Program-made: the position numbers and the translations under genes
DNA from: Streptomyces sp. Isolate_45
GTDB lineage: Bacteria; Actinomycetota; Actinomycetes; Streptomycetales; Streptomycetaceae
Length of the DNA stretch: 46,316 nucleotides
NCBI RefSeq assembly: GCF_024721315.2
Contig: NZ_JANFAK020000059.1
Coordinates: 1 to 46,316 of the forward strand
Reading direction: 5' to 3'
Shown here: piece after piece, positions 7,969 through 16,212 of the stretch
Layout of the letters: each line of letters begins with the position of its first letter
How positions within the stretch are numbered: the first letter of the stretch is position 1
Notes under the pieces: generated by a model
What the model was told of the DNA's origin: nothing
Database searches by the model: none
The model's input: the letters and a program-made list of their open reading frames with translations, nothing else

Positions 7969-8508
7969 TCAGAGCGACTTGACGAGCAGCTCGAAGGCCA
8001 GGTCGTCGCGGCGCGGCTCGCCGAAGCGCGCGTCGCCGTAGGGGAAGGGGCTCAGTTCGCCGGTGCGCGCGTACCCGCGGCGCACGTAGTAGGCGATGAG
8101 CTCCTCCCGTACGTTGATCACCGTCATCCGCATCTCCTGGGCCCCCCACATCTCGCGGGCGCGGCGTTCCGCCTCGGCCAGGATCTCCTTGCCGAGGCCG
8201 CCGCCCTGGAGGCCGGGGCGGACGGCGAACATGCCGAAGTAGGCGTATTCCCCGCGGTGTTCGAGCTGGCAGCAGGCGACGATCACGCCCGCGCGCTCGA
8301 CGACGAGCAGCACGCCGTCCTTGTTCTCGATGACCGCGCGGACCCCCTCCGGGTCGGTGCGCTGCCCGTCCAGGTAGTCGGCCTCGGTGGTCCAGCCCGC
8401 CCGGCTGGCGTCTCCGCGGTAGGCGGATTCGACGAGTACCACCAGTTCCGGTACGTCCGCCTCCACGGCGGCACGGAAGCTGAGGGCGGCGGGCTGGGCG
8501 GTGGACAT
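7969..8508 (-). CDS. GNAT family N-acetyltransferase
   Basis: The 179-residue protein has the GNAT fold. The acetyl-CoA pyrophosphate loop is in FAVRPGLQGGGLGKEILAEA (residues ~100-118), preceded by the beta strands LVVERAGVIVACCQLEH and followed by MTVINVREELIAYYVRRGYARTG, which is motif B with its Tyr. It transfers an acetyl group from acetyl-CoA to an unknown amine. ATG at 8508 has GGAG about 8 nt upstream; an earlier in-frame ATG gives a His-rich extension that looks non-coding. It converges with the GDPD-like gene and is divergent from DUF5134. Confidence 0.88.
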   Translation of the reverse strand: MSTAQPAALSFRAAVEADVPELVVLVESAYRGDASRAGWTTEADYLDGQRTDPEGVRAVIENKDGVLLVVERAGVIVACCQLEHRGEYAYFGMFAVRPGLQGGGLGKEILAEAERRAREMWGAQEMRMTVINVREELIAYYVRRGYARTGELSPFPYGDARFGEPRRDDLAFELLVKSL

Positions 8509-8639
8509 CGGGCGCTCCGTTCGATGCGGTGGCATATGACATGCCTGGTGCGGCATGGAGAGCGTAACGCGGGGCGGCGTGAGCGCGGCGCCGCGCGGGC
8601 ATTCCTTCCCGTGACGCCGACGAACCGGGAGGTTCCGCC

Positions 8640-9212
8640 GTGCACGGTCCCGCCATGCCCTTCTCCTCCCCCGCCTCCGCCATGTCCGCCTGGCTGCTCG
8701 TACTGCTGTGCGCGGTGAGCGGTGCCTACTGTCTGCTGCGGGCGCGCAGAGCGGGACGCCCCGGGCGCGGGGTGGCGGCGGGCGAGGCCGTGATGGGGTT
8801 CGGGATGGCGGCGATGGCCGTGCCCTCGGGAACCGGCGCGTGGGGGCCCGGGATCCTCCTCGCCGTGTTCGGTGGTGCGGCGGTGCACGCCCTGTGGATG
8901 CTGCGGGGCGGCGCCCACCACGCGCACCACCTGGTCGGCTCGCTGGCGATGACCTACATGGCGCTGTCGATGACCGCCGGACACGAACACGGTAGGGCCG
9001 GGCTGCCGGCGGTGACGGGCGCGCTGCTCCTCTACTACGCGGGCTACGTGCTGCTCGGCGGGGCCCGGCTGGTGACGGCCGGCGGCGGGCCCGTCGGCGC
9101 GGCCGCGGGCGGCGGGCGGTCCGTCGGGGTGGTGGCGGGTCCCGGGGACCTCATCCCCGCGTGCCGACTCGCCATGGGAACGGGGATGTTGGCGATGCTG
9201 CTGACGATGTGA
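8640..9212 (+). CDS. DUF5134 domain membrane protein
   Basis: This 190-residue integral membrane protein has about five or six hydrophobic segments, beginning AWLLVLLCAVSGAYCLL at residues 17-33. A His-rich loop, GGAHHAHHLVGSLAMTYMALSM, is characteristic of DUF5134. Its role is unknown; paired histidines near membrane segments may bind a metal. The GTG start has GGGAGG at about 8 nt. The next gene in the same direction is an M56 metallopeptidase 119 bp away, a pairing I have seen in actinobacteria. Confidence 0.8.
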   Translation: MHGPAMPFSSPASAMSAWLLVLLCAVSGAYCLLRARRAGRPGRGVAAGEAVMGFGMAAMAVPSGTGAWGPGILLAVFGGAAVHALWMLRGGAHHAHHLVGSLAMTYMALSMTAGHEHGRAGLPAVTGALLLYYAGYVLLGGARLVTAGGGPVGAAAGGGRSVGVVAGPGDLIPACRLAMGTGMLAMLLTM

Positions 9213-9331
9213 CGGCCTCGTCGCGCGGCGCCGACAACGGCCCGAGGCGGCCGTGTCGCGGGACGTGTCCTGCGTCACCAATACCCCAGGACCGTACCGG
9301 TGGGCAGGGGTGCCCTCTTAGGGTGGCGGCC

Positions 9332-10270
9332 ATGATGGTCCCCGCCGTTCTCCTCCTGCTCGGCGCTCTGACCGCGGTGCTCGCACCCCGTCTCCTGGCT
9401 CGGGCCCAGTGGCCCGATCGCGAACCCGTCGTCGCGCTGTGGGCGTGGCAGTGCGTGGTCGGCGCGACGCTCCTGTGCCTGGCCCTGTCGATGTTGCTGA
9501 GCGCGGCCGCCGCCTGGCAGGCCGTGCGGGGTCGGCTCTTCGCGGCGGCGCCCCACGGGGTGGTCGACGCCTACTCACTGGGGGCGGCGGGCGGCCCGTG
9601 GGCCACCGGAACCGCCCTGGCGCTGGCCTGCGGGGGCCTGTGGACCGGCGCGATGCTGACGCGGGAGGTGCTGCGGGCCCGGGCCCGGCGGCGTGCCCGG
9701 GACGCCGAACTGCTGGTCCGCGCGCCGCTGCTGCCCGGTGAGGAACCGGTGGCCGGGCGGCTCGTCGTGCTGGAGGGGCCGCGGCCGGAGGCCTGGTGGC
9801 AGCCGGGGGCGGCGCCGCAGCTGGTGGTGACCACGGCGGCGCTGGGCCGACTCAAGGGCAGCCAGCTGGACGCCGTACTGGCGCACGAGCAGGGGCACGC
9901 GGCGGCCCGGCACGACTGGCTGCTGCACTGCTCGCGGGCGCTGTCCCGGGGGTTCCCGCAGGTGCCGGTGTTCGCCGCGTTCGAGGCGGAGATGCACCGG
10001 CTGGTCGAGCTGGCCGCGGACGACGTGGCCTCGCGGCGCTACGGGCGCCTGACGATCGCGCTGGCCCTGGTCGGACTGAACGAGGACCGCGGGGTCTTCG
10101 GCCCCTCCCCCACCGCGCAGGCGCACGTGCCGCAGCGCGTGCGGCGGCTGCTGTCGGCCTCGCCCCGGCTCTCCCCGGGCCGCCGGCTGCGCCTGACGGC
10201 GCTGGCCACGCTGGTGCCGGCGGTGCCGCTGCTGGTCGCCTTCGTACCGGGACTCAGCGCGCTGAGGTGA
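9332..10270 (+). CDS. M56 family membrane metallopeptidase
   Basis: The 312-residue protein starts with MMVPAVLLLLGALTAVLAP and has about four membrane helices flanking a cytoplasmic peptidase domain. The zinc-binding HEQGH motif lies near residue 188 (VLAHEQGHAAARH) and the third ligand is probably the glutamate in LVELAADDVASRR. These are the marks of the BlaR1/MecR1-like M56 family. No BlaI repressor gene is adjacent, unlike the classical sensor pair. An ATG one codon later is equally possible. A phosphatase gene follows after 33 bp, so read-through is plausible. Confidence 0.85.
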   Translation: MMVPAVLLLLGALTAVLAPRLLARAQWPDREPVVALWAWQCVVGATLLCLALSMLLSAAAAWQAVRGRLFAAAPHGVVDAYSLGAAGGPWATGTALALACGGLWTGAMLTREVLRARARRRARDAELLVRAPLLPGEEPVAGRLVVLEGPRPEAWWQPGAAPQLVVTTAALGRLKGSQLDAVLAHEQGHAAARHDWLLHCSRALSRGFPQVPVFAAFEAEMHRLVELAADDVASRRYGRLTIALALVGLNEDRGVFGPSPTAQAHVPQRVRRLLSASPRLSPGRRLRLTALATLVPAVPLLVAFVPGLSALR

Positions 10271-10303
10271 GGGAGGCGTTCCGCTTGCTGCGAGGATCGG
10301 GGC

Positions 10304-10978
10304 ATGCGGAACAACCGGCTGGGGAAAGCGGGGTCGGCCTGCGCGCTGGCCGCGGCCGTGCTGACCGTCCTGGTGGTGATCCGGTGGCAGCCGCTCATCG
10401 CCTACGACGAACGGGTCGCGGGGGCGCTCCACCCGTACGCCGTCTCCCACTCCGCGGTCACCGGTCCGATGCGGGTACTGAGCGACTGGGTCTGGGACCC
10501 CTGGACGATGCGGGCCCTGGCCGCGGCGGCATGCGGGTGGCTGTGGTGGCGCGGGGACCGCGTCCGCGCCGTGGGAGTGGCCGTGGCCACACTGGTGGCC
10601 TCGGCCGTGCAGCAGGGGTTGAAGGCCGCCGTCGGCCGGGAGCGCCCGCAGTGGCCGGATCCCGTCGACTCCGCCCAGTACGCGGCCTACCCCTCGGGGC
10701 ACGCGATGACGGCCACGGTGGTGTGCGGGCTGCTGCTGTGGCTGATGCCGCGGAAGGTCGCGCGGCCGGTGCTGTACGGCGCGTGGACGGTGGCCGCGGT
10801 CTCGGTGCTCGGGGTCGGCTTCACCCGGCTCTACCTCGGCGTCCACTGGTTCTCGGACGTTCTCGCGGGCTGGCTCCTGGGCGTGGCACTGGTTGCCCTG
10901 GTGGCGCTCGCGGCGTGCCGGTGTGCCTGCCCGGGGCGATCCCCCGCGTCGCCCCGAACAGACGACACCGCGCGCTGA
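10304..10978 (+). CDS. PAP2 superfamily membrane phosphatase
   Basis: The 224-residue membrane protein has the three PAP2 phosphatase motifs in order: KAAVGRERP (residues ~106-114), YPSGHA (~127-132) and TRLYLGVHWFSDV (~171-183), where Thr replaces the usual Ser before the Arg. The catalytic histidines face the outer side of the membrane in this family, which hydrolyses lipid phosphates such as phosphatidate or undecaprenyl pyrophosphate. The substrate is not evident. The Cys/Pro/Arg-rich tail after the last membrane segment is probably cytoplasmic. It lies 33 bp after the M56 gene and 37 bp before tetR. Confidence 0.85.
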   Translation: MRNNRLGKAGSACALAAAVLTVLVVIRWQPLIAYDERVAGALHPYAVSHSAVTGPMRVLSDWVWDPWTMRALAAAACGWLWWRGDRVRAVGVAVATLVASAVQQGLKAAVGRERPQWPDPVDSAQYAAYPSGHAMTATVVCGLLLWLMPRKVARPVLYGAWTVAAVSVLGVGFTRLYLGVHWFSDVLAGWLLGVALVALVALAACRCACPGRSPASPRTDDTAR

Positions 10979-11015
10979 GTATATTGGCCCGGAGCCAGTC
11001 AACGCAGGAGTAAGC

Positions 11016-11636
11016 ATGTCCCCGCGCAGCGCATCGGTCAATGAAGAATTGCGCAGACGTTCCCGGGAGCGGCTGCTGCAGGCCACGGTCGAGCTGGTGT
11101 CCGAGCGCGGCTTCGAGGCCACGACGCTCGGCGACATCGCCGACCGGGCCGGCGCGGCCCGCGGCCTGGTGTCGTACTACTTCCCGGGGAAGCGGCAGCT
11201 CCTGCAGTCCGCCGTGCACCGGTTGATGCACCTGACCCTGGAAGCGGCGCTGGGGCGGGAGCCGCGGAGCGCGGACGGCCGCGAGCGGCTCGCCCGGGCG
11301 ATCGACGCGGTCCTCGGGCTGGCCCGGGACCATCCCCGGCTGATGCGCACGCACATGGCGGGCATCCTCGCGGCCGAGGGGTTCATCCAGTGCCCGGAGC
11401 AGCAGCGCCTGGCGGAGCTGCTGCGGGACACCGTCGCCCGGTACGGCTCGGCCGACGTGGACACGGACTACCCGCTGCTGCGGGCCCTGCTGATGGGGGC
11501 GGTGGTGGCGGTGCTGCTGCCGGGGGCCCCGATGCCCGGGCCCCGGCTGCGCGCCGAGCTGTTCCAGCGGTACGGACTGGACTGGGAGCTCGGTGTCCCG
11601 CCGGACGGCGGACCGCCCGGCGGGACGTTCGGGTGA
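11016..11636 (+). CDS. TetR/AcrR family transcriptional regulator
   Basis: The 206-residue protein has an N-terminal TetR helix-turn-helix (RERLLQATVELVSERGFEAT through IADRAGAARGLVSYYFPGKRQLL, residues ~14-60) and a helical ligand-binding C-terminal domain. A TATATT patch lies 31-36 bp before the ATG, and AGGAG sits 6 nt upstream of it. A promoter may therefore lie just after the PAP2 stop. No obvious target is divergent; it may control the upstream membrane genes or a distant locus. The Gly/Pro-rich tail is disordered. Confidence 0.87.
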   Translation: MSPRSASVNEELRRRSRERLLQATVELVSERGFEATTLGDIADRAGAARGLVSYYFPGKRQLLQSAVHRLMHLTLEAALGREPRSADGRERLARAIDAVLGLARDHPRLMRTHMAGILAAEGFIQCPEQQRLAELLRDTVARYGSADVDTDYPLLRALLMGAVVAVLLPGAPMPGPRLRAELFQRYGLDWELGVPPDGGPPGGTFG

Positions 11637-11669
11637 CGGTGGCGCGGGTGACGACCGGCGCCGCCGTGG

Positions 11670-13157
11670 TCAGCGGTAGTCGGGCTGGGTCTGCACGTTG
11701 AGGCGGTCCATCCGCACCCACTTGGCGCTGTCGGTGCGCCAGTCGTCGAGCCGCAGCACGTCGAGGCCCTTGACGATGTCGTTCGAGTAGATGTGCCCGT
11801 TGTAGTAGTACGCCGACCAGGAGCCGCCGAGGCCGAGGGCGTCGGTGGTCAGCGGGCCGCGTTCGAAGTAGCCGATCTCCTTGGGGCGGGTGGAGTCGGT
11901 GAAGTCCCACACCGAGACGCCGCCCTGGTACCAGGCCTGGACCATGATGTCGCGGCCGCCGCCGACCGGGATCAGCGAGCCGTTGTGGGCGACGCAGTTC
12001 TCGGTGTCGGCCTGGTGGCGCGGGATCTTGAAGTAGCTCTTGAAGACGAGCTCGCGCTGGTCGCCGCGGCCGGTGATGTCGTAGATGCCGTCGGCGCCCC
12101 GGTTAGGTCCGGTCGCCTCGTTGCAGGTGGCGCCGCCCCCACCACCGAGCTCGTCGGTGAACACCACCTTGTTCGCCCGCTCGTTGAAGGTGGCCGAGTG
12201 CCAGAAGGCGAAGTTCACGTTGTCCTGGACCCGGTCGATGACCCTGGGCAGTTCCGGCCTGGTGATGTCGAAGAGGATGCCGTCGCCCATGCAGGCACCG
12301 GCGGCCAGGTTCTTGGAGGGCAGCACCGTGATGTCGTGGCAGCCCGTGGTCTTGGAGACCCCGGGGTTGGCGGGTGCGCCCGGGTTGCCGCCGTCCGGGA
12401 AGAGGACGGGGAAGCCGACGACGGCCGCCTTGGTCGGGGCCTTCTTGGGCACCTTCACCACGGAGATGCCGTCGTGCGGGGGCTTGCAGTCCGGGAAGGC
12501 CTCGTTCGGGGAGTAGGAGGCGACGTACAGGTAGAGGTCACGGCCGCCCGGCACCAGCGTGTGCGTGTGGGAGCCGCAGGCGGTCTCGACGGACTTGATG
12601 TACTTCGGGTTCTTCTTGTCCTTGATGTCGAAGATCTTGATGCCCTCCCAGGAGGACTTCTCCGTCGCCGGTTGCGAGACGCTGTTGCAGGAGTCGTCGC
12701 TGCGCGAGGAGTCCGTCGACAGGAAGAGCAGGTCCCCGGAGACCGAGATGTCGTTCTGGCCGCCCGGGCACAGGACCTGACTGACCACCTTCGGGGACTT
12801 GGGATTGCCGATGTCGTAGACGGTGAAGCCGTCGTAATTGCCCGCGTAGGCGTACCGGCCCTCGAAGGCCAGGTCGGTGTTGATGCCGTTGGGGTTGGCA
12901 CTGGGGATGTTGGCCAGCGGTTTGATGTTGCGGCTGTGGACGATCTCGTCCTGACCGGGTATCTCGCCGGGGGCGAGTTCGCGGTCCGGGGCGGAAGCGG
13001 CGCTCCGCCCGGAGCCCGCGCCCGGCCGTAAGTCCCCGGGGTCGGGGGTGGCGGCCGCCGGTCCGGCGGTCGCCAGGAGCGTGGTGAGGAGTCCGGCGGC
13101 GGCCAAGGCCACTCCCAGACTCCGGTGGCGCACTCTGACGGTGTGCAGCGAGGTCAC
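11670..13157 (-). CDS. Secreted LVIVD repeat beta-propeller protein
   Basis: The 495-residue protein starts with a signal peptide: a basic VRVRHR region, then LGVALAAAGLLTTLLATAGPAAA, with cleavage likely near residue 37. The mature part has LVIVD-type repeats with strand patterns such as YAGNYDGFTVYDIGNPKSP, WEGIKIFDIKDKKNPKY and GVSVWDFTDSTRPKEIGYF, as in beta-propellers. Several Cys residues (VLCPGGQND, ETACGSHTH, TTGCHDI) suggest disulphides outside the cell. The activity is unknown. GTG at 13157 has GGGAGG at about 4 nt. It is divergent from a DUF305 lipoprotein, 76 bp apart, and the two may act together at the cell surface. Confidence 0.85.
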   Translation of the reverse strand: MTSLHTVRVRHRSLGVALAAAGLLTTLLATAGPAAATPDPGDLRPGAGSGRSAASAPDRELAPGEIPGQDEIVHSRNIKPLANIPSANPNGINTDLAFEGRYAYAGNYDGFTVYDIGNPKSPKVVSQVLCPGGQNDISVSGDLLFLSTDSSRSDDSCNSVSQPATEKSSWEGIKIFDIKDKKNPKYIKSVETACGSHTHTLVPGGRDLYLYVASYSPNEAFPDCKPPHDGISVVKVPKKAPTKAAVVGFPVLFPDGGNPGAPANPGVSKTTGCHDITVLPSKNLAAGACMGDGILFDITRPELPRVIDRVQDNVNFAFWHSATFNERANKVVFTDELGGGGGATCNEATGPNRGADGIYDITGRGDQRELVFKSYFKIPRHQADTENCVAHNGSLIPVGGGRDIMVQAWYQGGVSVWDFTDSTRPKEIGYFERGPLTTDALGLGGSWSAYYYNGHIYSNDIVKGLDVLRLDDWRTDSAKWVRMDRLNVQTQPDYR

Positions 13158-13184
13158 TGTGCCTCCCGTGGGGGCCCGAACGTC

Positions 13185-13203
13185 CCGTTCCTCGTGGGAA
13201 CGG
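13185..13203. promoter_or_regulatory. Inverted repeat between the LVIVD and DUF305 genes
   Basis: CCGTTCC-tcgtg-GGAACGG is a perfect 7-bp inverted repeat in the middle of the 76-bp divergent gap. Its right arm runs into a second GGAAC. It may be an operator that governs both genes. Confidence 0.45.
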
Positions 13204-13227
13204 AACCTGGACCCCGGCAGTATCGTC
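13202..13227 (+). promoter_or_regulatory. ECF-type promoter candidate for the DUF305 gene
   Basis: GGAAC (13202-13206), 17 bp and CGTC (13224-13227) match the general GGAAC-N16-18-CGTC pattern of several ECF sigma factors. The expected start site falls at or next to the ATG at 13234, and there is no ribosome site, so the transcript would be leaderless. Confidence 0.45.
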
Positions 13228-13233
13228 TTTTCC

Positions 13234-13887
13234 ATGGACATGGCAAATGCATCGGTCGGCCGATTCCTGGCGGCGGCACTGACCGCCGGACTCCTCCTCA
13301 CGCTCACCGGATGCGAGGACGACGGCGCCGCGGACGCGGCGGGCGACGGGGCGACGGTGGTGGTCGCGCCCGGCAGACCGGGCGAGAAGGCCCGCACCCT
13401 CACCCCCGAACAGGCCGCGCGGGAACGGCCCGACGACAGCCCCAACGCGGCCGACCACGCGTACGTGCGGAACATGACCGAGCACCACCGCCAGGCCCTC
13501 GTGATGAGCGCGCTGGCCCCGGAACGGGCCTCCGGGGAAGGCGTCAAGCGGCTCGCGGAGCGGATCGCGGCCGCACAGGGACCCGAGATCGGCGCGATGG
13601 AGAAGTGGGTCACCCGCCACCCGGCGCCCGCGCCCGACGCGGGCGGCCACGACCACGGCGCCATGCCCGGGATGGCGACTCCCCAGCAGCTGGAGCAGCT
13701 GCGCGACGCCAAGGGCGCCGACTTCGACCGGCTTTTCCTGACCCTGATGACCGCCCACCACGAGGGCGCCCTGAAGATGGCGGGCGAGGCGCTCTCCCGG
13801 GGCAACAACGTGGCCGTCGAGGAGATGGCGACGGAGGTGGTGGCCACCCAGAGCGCCGAGATCCACCGGATGCGCGCGATGGGCTGA
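13234..13887 (+). CDS. DUF305 domain lipoprotein
   Basis: The 217-residue protein has a lipoprotein signal (LAAALTAGLLLTLTGC, lipobox LTGC, Cys about residue 28). It then carries two DUF305 helical repeats with the hallmark EHHRQALVMSALA and MTAHHEGALKMAGEAL motifs. A GGHDHGAMPGMA linker between them is His/Met-rich and may bind copper or another metal. The protein should be anchored outside the membrane. Start is ATG 13234; an ATG two codons on is also possible. It shares a divergent control region with the LVIVD protein and has an ECF-like promoter, suggesting an envelope or metal stress role. That role is inference. Confidence 0.87.
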   Translation: MDMANASVGRFLAAALTAGLLLTLTGCEDDGAADAAGDGATVVVAPGRPGEKARTLTPEQAARERPDDSPNAADHAYVRNMTEHHRQALVMSALAPERASGEGVKRLAERIAAAQGPEIGAMEKWVTRHPAPAPDAGGHDHGAMPGMATPQQLEQLRDAKGADFDRLFLTLMTAHHEGALKMAGEALSRGNNVAVEEMATEVVATQSAEIHRMRAMG

Positions 13888-13939
13888 CGGGTCCGGGGGC
13901 CGGTGTCATGCTGGAAGCACCTGCGGGAGGAGCTCCGCC

Positions 13940-15295
13940 GTGCTTCGTGTCGCCGTCGTCGGTTCGGGCCCGAGCGGGGTCTACGCCGCCCAGGCACTGG
14001 TCCAGCAGCGTGAGGTGCCCGGTGTGCGGGTCGACGTGCTGGACCGGCTGCCGGCCCCGTACGGCCTCGTGCGGTACGGGGTGGCCCCCGACCACGAGAA
14101 GATCAAATCGCTGACCGGAAGCCTGCGCACCGTCCTCGAGGAGGACCGGATCCGCTTCCTCGGGAACGTGGAGGTCGGCGCCCCGCCGCTCTCCACGGCC
14201 CGGCTGTTGGAGCTCTACCACGCCGTCGTCTACTGCGTGGGCGCCGCCCGCGACCGGCTCCTCGGCATCCCGGGCGAGGAACTCGCCGGCGTGCACTCCG
14301 CCACGGCCTTCGTGTCCTGGTACAGCGGCCATCCGGACGCCGGGCCCTTCGACCTGAGCGGCGTCCGCTCGGCCGTGGTCGTCGGCGCCGGGAACGTCGC
14401 GGTGGACGTGGCCCGGATCCTGGCCCGGGGCGCGGCGGACCTGACACCGACGGACATGCCCCAGCCGGCGCTCGGCGCACTGGCCGGCAGCGGGGTCCGC
14501 GAGGTGTCGATGGTGGCCCGGCGCGGCCCCTCCCAGGGCCGGTTCACCACCAAGGAGCTCCGCGAACTGGGCACGCTCCCGGGGGTCGGGATCCGGGTCG
14601 ATCCGGCGGAGGCGGCCCTGGACCCGGCGTACGCGGACCCCGGTGCGGCGGCGGCCCTGCCCGCGGTGGCCCGGCGCAACGTCGAGGTGCTGCGCGGCTG
14701 GACCGGACCGGGTTCGGGTGCCGGGGAGTCGCGCCGCCTCACCCTGCGGTTCTACCTGCGGCCGGTGGAGGTGCTGGGCGGGGCGGACGGCCGGGTGCGG
14801 GCCCTGCGCTTCGAGCGGACCGCCCCCGACGGCCGGGGCGGCGTCACGGGTACGGGCGCGTACGAGGACCTCCCGGCCGAGCTGGTGCTGCGTTCGGTGG
14901 GGTACCTGGGCGTGCCGCTGCCCGGGCTGCCGTTCGACGCGGCGCGGGGGACCGTGCCGCACGCGGCGGGTCGGGTGCTGCGCGCGGGCCGGGCCTCGGT
15001 CGGCGAGTACGTGGCGGGCTGGATCAAGCGCGGGCCGACCGGGGTGATCGGCACGAACCGGCCGTGCGCCAAGGAGACGGTGTCCTCGCTGCTCCAGGAC
15101 GCGGGCGCACTCGCGCGCCGCGATCTTCCCCGGGACCCGCTCGACGCGCTGCGCGCCGCGGGGCTGCGGCCGGTGGAGTGGCCGGGGTGGCTGGCCATCG
15201 AGGCGGCCGAGGCGGAACTCGGCCGCTCGCTGGGACGCCGCTCGGTGAAGATCCCCGACTGGGCCGGCCTCCGGGGCGCGGCGGGCGTCGCGTAG
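13940..15295 (+). CDS. FAD-dependent ferredoxin-NADP reductase, FprA/adrenodoxin reductase type
   Basis: The 451-residue flavoprotein begins LRVAVVGSGPSGVYAAQAL, a Rossmann motif for FAD. It has the adrenodoxin-reductase signature APYGLVRYGVAPDHEKIK, the NADP-binding VVVGAGNVAVDVARIL (residues ~148-163) and the C-terminal GWIKRGPTGVIGTNR segment. It should pass electrons from NADPH to ferredoxins for P450s or other acceptors. Length matches FprA proteins. The GTG start has GGGAGGAG about 9 nt upstream. It lies 52 bp after DUF305, and the lipoprotein gene following is 35 bp on. Its partner ferredoxin is not visible. Confidence 0.92.
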   Translation: MLRVAVVGSGPSGVYAAQALVQQREVPGVRVDVLDRLPAPYGLVRYGVAPDHEKIKSLTGSLRTVLEEDRIRFLGNVEVGAPPLSTARLLELYHAVVYCVGAARDRLLGIPGEELAGVHSATAFVSWYSGHPDAGPFDLSGVRSAVVVGAGNVAVDVARILARGAADLTPTDMPQPALGALAGSGVREVSMVARRGPSQGRFTTKELRELGTLPGVGIRVDPAEAALDPAYADPGAAAALPAVARRNVEVLRGWTGPGSGAGESRRLTLRFYLRPVEVLGGADGRVRALRFERTAPDGRGGVTGTGAYEDLPAELVLRSVGYLGVPLPGLPFDAARGTVPHAAGRVLRAGRASVGEYVAGWIKRGPTGVIGTNRPCAKETVSSLLQDAGALARRDLPRDPLDALRAAGLRPVEWPGWLAIEAAEAELGRSLGRRSVKIPDWAGLRGAAGVA

Positions 15296-15330
15296 GGTCG
15301 CTGATTCCTTACCGATCAGGGGAGTTGGCG

Positions 15331-15738
15331 ATGGGGCACACATTGCGTCGGGGTGCGTACGCGGCACTGACGGCGGCGGCGGGAGCCGCGCTGCTGGTGG
15401 GCTGCGCGGAGGAACCCCCCAGGCAGGTCATGCCCGGCCCGACCTCCACCACGACGGCCGCTCCCCAGGAGGCGACGGCCCTGGCCGAGCGCTACCGGGC
15501 GGGCGGCGGGGACCCGGACGTGTACGGGATCCAGGTCCAGGACGGACCGGAAGGCGTGCCACGGGTGGTCGTGCGGACCCGCAACGCGGATGAGGGGGAC
15601 GCGATCTTCCGCCGGCAGAACACCTCGGTCACCGCCCACCTGATGAACAAGGAGGGGGCGTCCTTCAAGAACGGCTACTACATCGACGTCTTCGGCCCCG
15701 AAGGCAGGCTCATCCACCGCATGGACGCCCGGCCCTAG
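15331..15738 (+). CDS. Small lipoprotein of unknown function
   Basis: The 135-residue product has a lipoprotein signal with lipobox ALLVGC near residue 24, then a Pro/Thr-rich linker and a compact domain. That domain contains VYGIQVQDGPEGVPRVVVRT and YYIDVFGPEGRLIHRMDA. I do not recognise the domain. ATG at 15331 has GGGGAG 8 nt upstream. The stop TAG shares the palindromic CTAG with the stop of the convergent arsR-type gene, so the two coding regions meet exactly. Confidence 0.75.
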   Translation: MGHTLRRGAYAALTAAAGAALLVGCAEEPPRQVMPGPTSTTTAAPQEATALAERYRAGGGDPDVYGIQVQDGPEGVPRVVVRTRNADEGDAIFRRQNTSVTAHLMNKEGASFKNGYYIDVFGPEGRLIHRMDARP

Positions 15739-16091
15739 ACCACGGCCCCGGCCAGGCGGGACGCCTCGGCGTCGGCCGCCGCGAGGACGCTGTCCAACAG
15801 GCCCGGGAAGAGGGTCTGGAGTTCCGCGCGGCGCAGGCCGTTCATCTTGGCCGTGCCGCGGTAGGTCTGGCGCACGACGCCGCTCTCGCGCAGGACCCGG
15901 AAGTGGTGGGTCGTCGTCGACTTGGTGACCGGCAGGTCGAAGTGGGAGCAGGCCAGTTCGGCGTCCGAGGCCGCGAGGTCCCGGACGATGGACAGCCGGA
16001 GCGGGTCGGAGAGCGCGTGCAGCACGCCTTCCAGCCGGATCGCGGCCGGCTCGGGGTGTTCGAGGACACGGGCCGCGTCACGTTCCGTCAT
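15735..16091 (-). CDS. ArsR-type winged-helix transcriptional regulator
   Basis: The 118-residue protein is a compact winged helix: LEGVLHALSDPLRLSIVRDLA (residues ~20-40), CSHFDLPVTKSTTTHHFRVLRESGVV (recognition region, ~47-73), then a wing and a C-terminal helix. ArsR-type metal ligands are not arranged in an obvious canonical site; a single Cys sits in ACSHF. ATG at 16091 gives the usual length. The gene follows the Old Yellow Enzyme gene on the same strand after 121 bp. The large dyad upstream of that gene is the likely binding site of this regulator, by analogy with other ArsR-linked flavin oxidoreductases. Confidence 0.85.
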   Translation of the reverse strand: MTERDAARVLEHPEPAAIRLEGVLHALSDPLRLSIVRDLAASDAELACSHFDLPVTKSTTTHHFRVLRESGVVRQTYRGTAKMNGLRRAELQTLFPGLLDSVLAAADAEASRLAGAVV

Positions 16092-16212
16092 GTCCTGCTC
16101 CGCTCGTTCGGTCGGGGGCGCCGGACCCTCCGCGGGCCCATCGTACGAGAACCGCCGTAGGACGGGTCGGGGTGCGGCGCGGGGCGCGTGGGGGCCGCCG
16201 CGCCGCACCGGT

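Noticed and set aside
13197..13201. First GGAAC as the -35 box of the DUF305 promoter
   Set aside because: It would leave 22 bp to CGTC, outside the usual spacing; the second GGAAC gives 17 bp.
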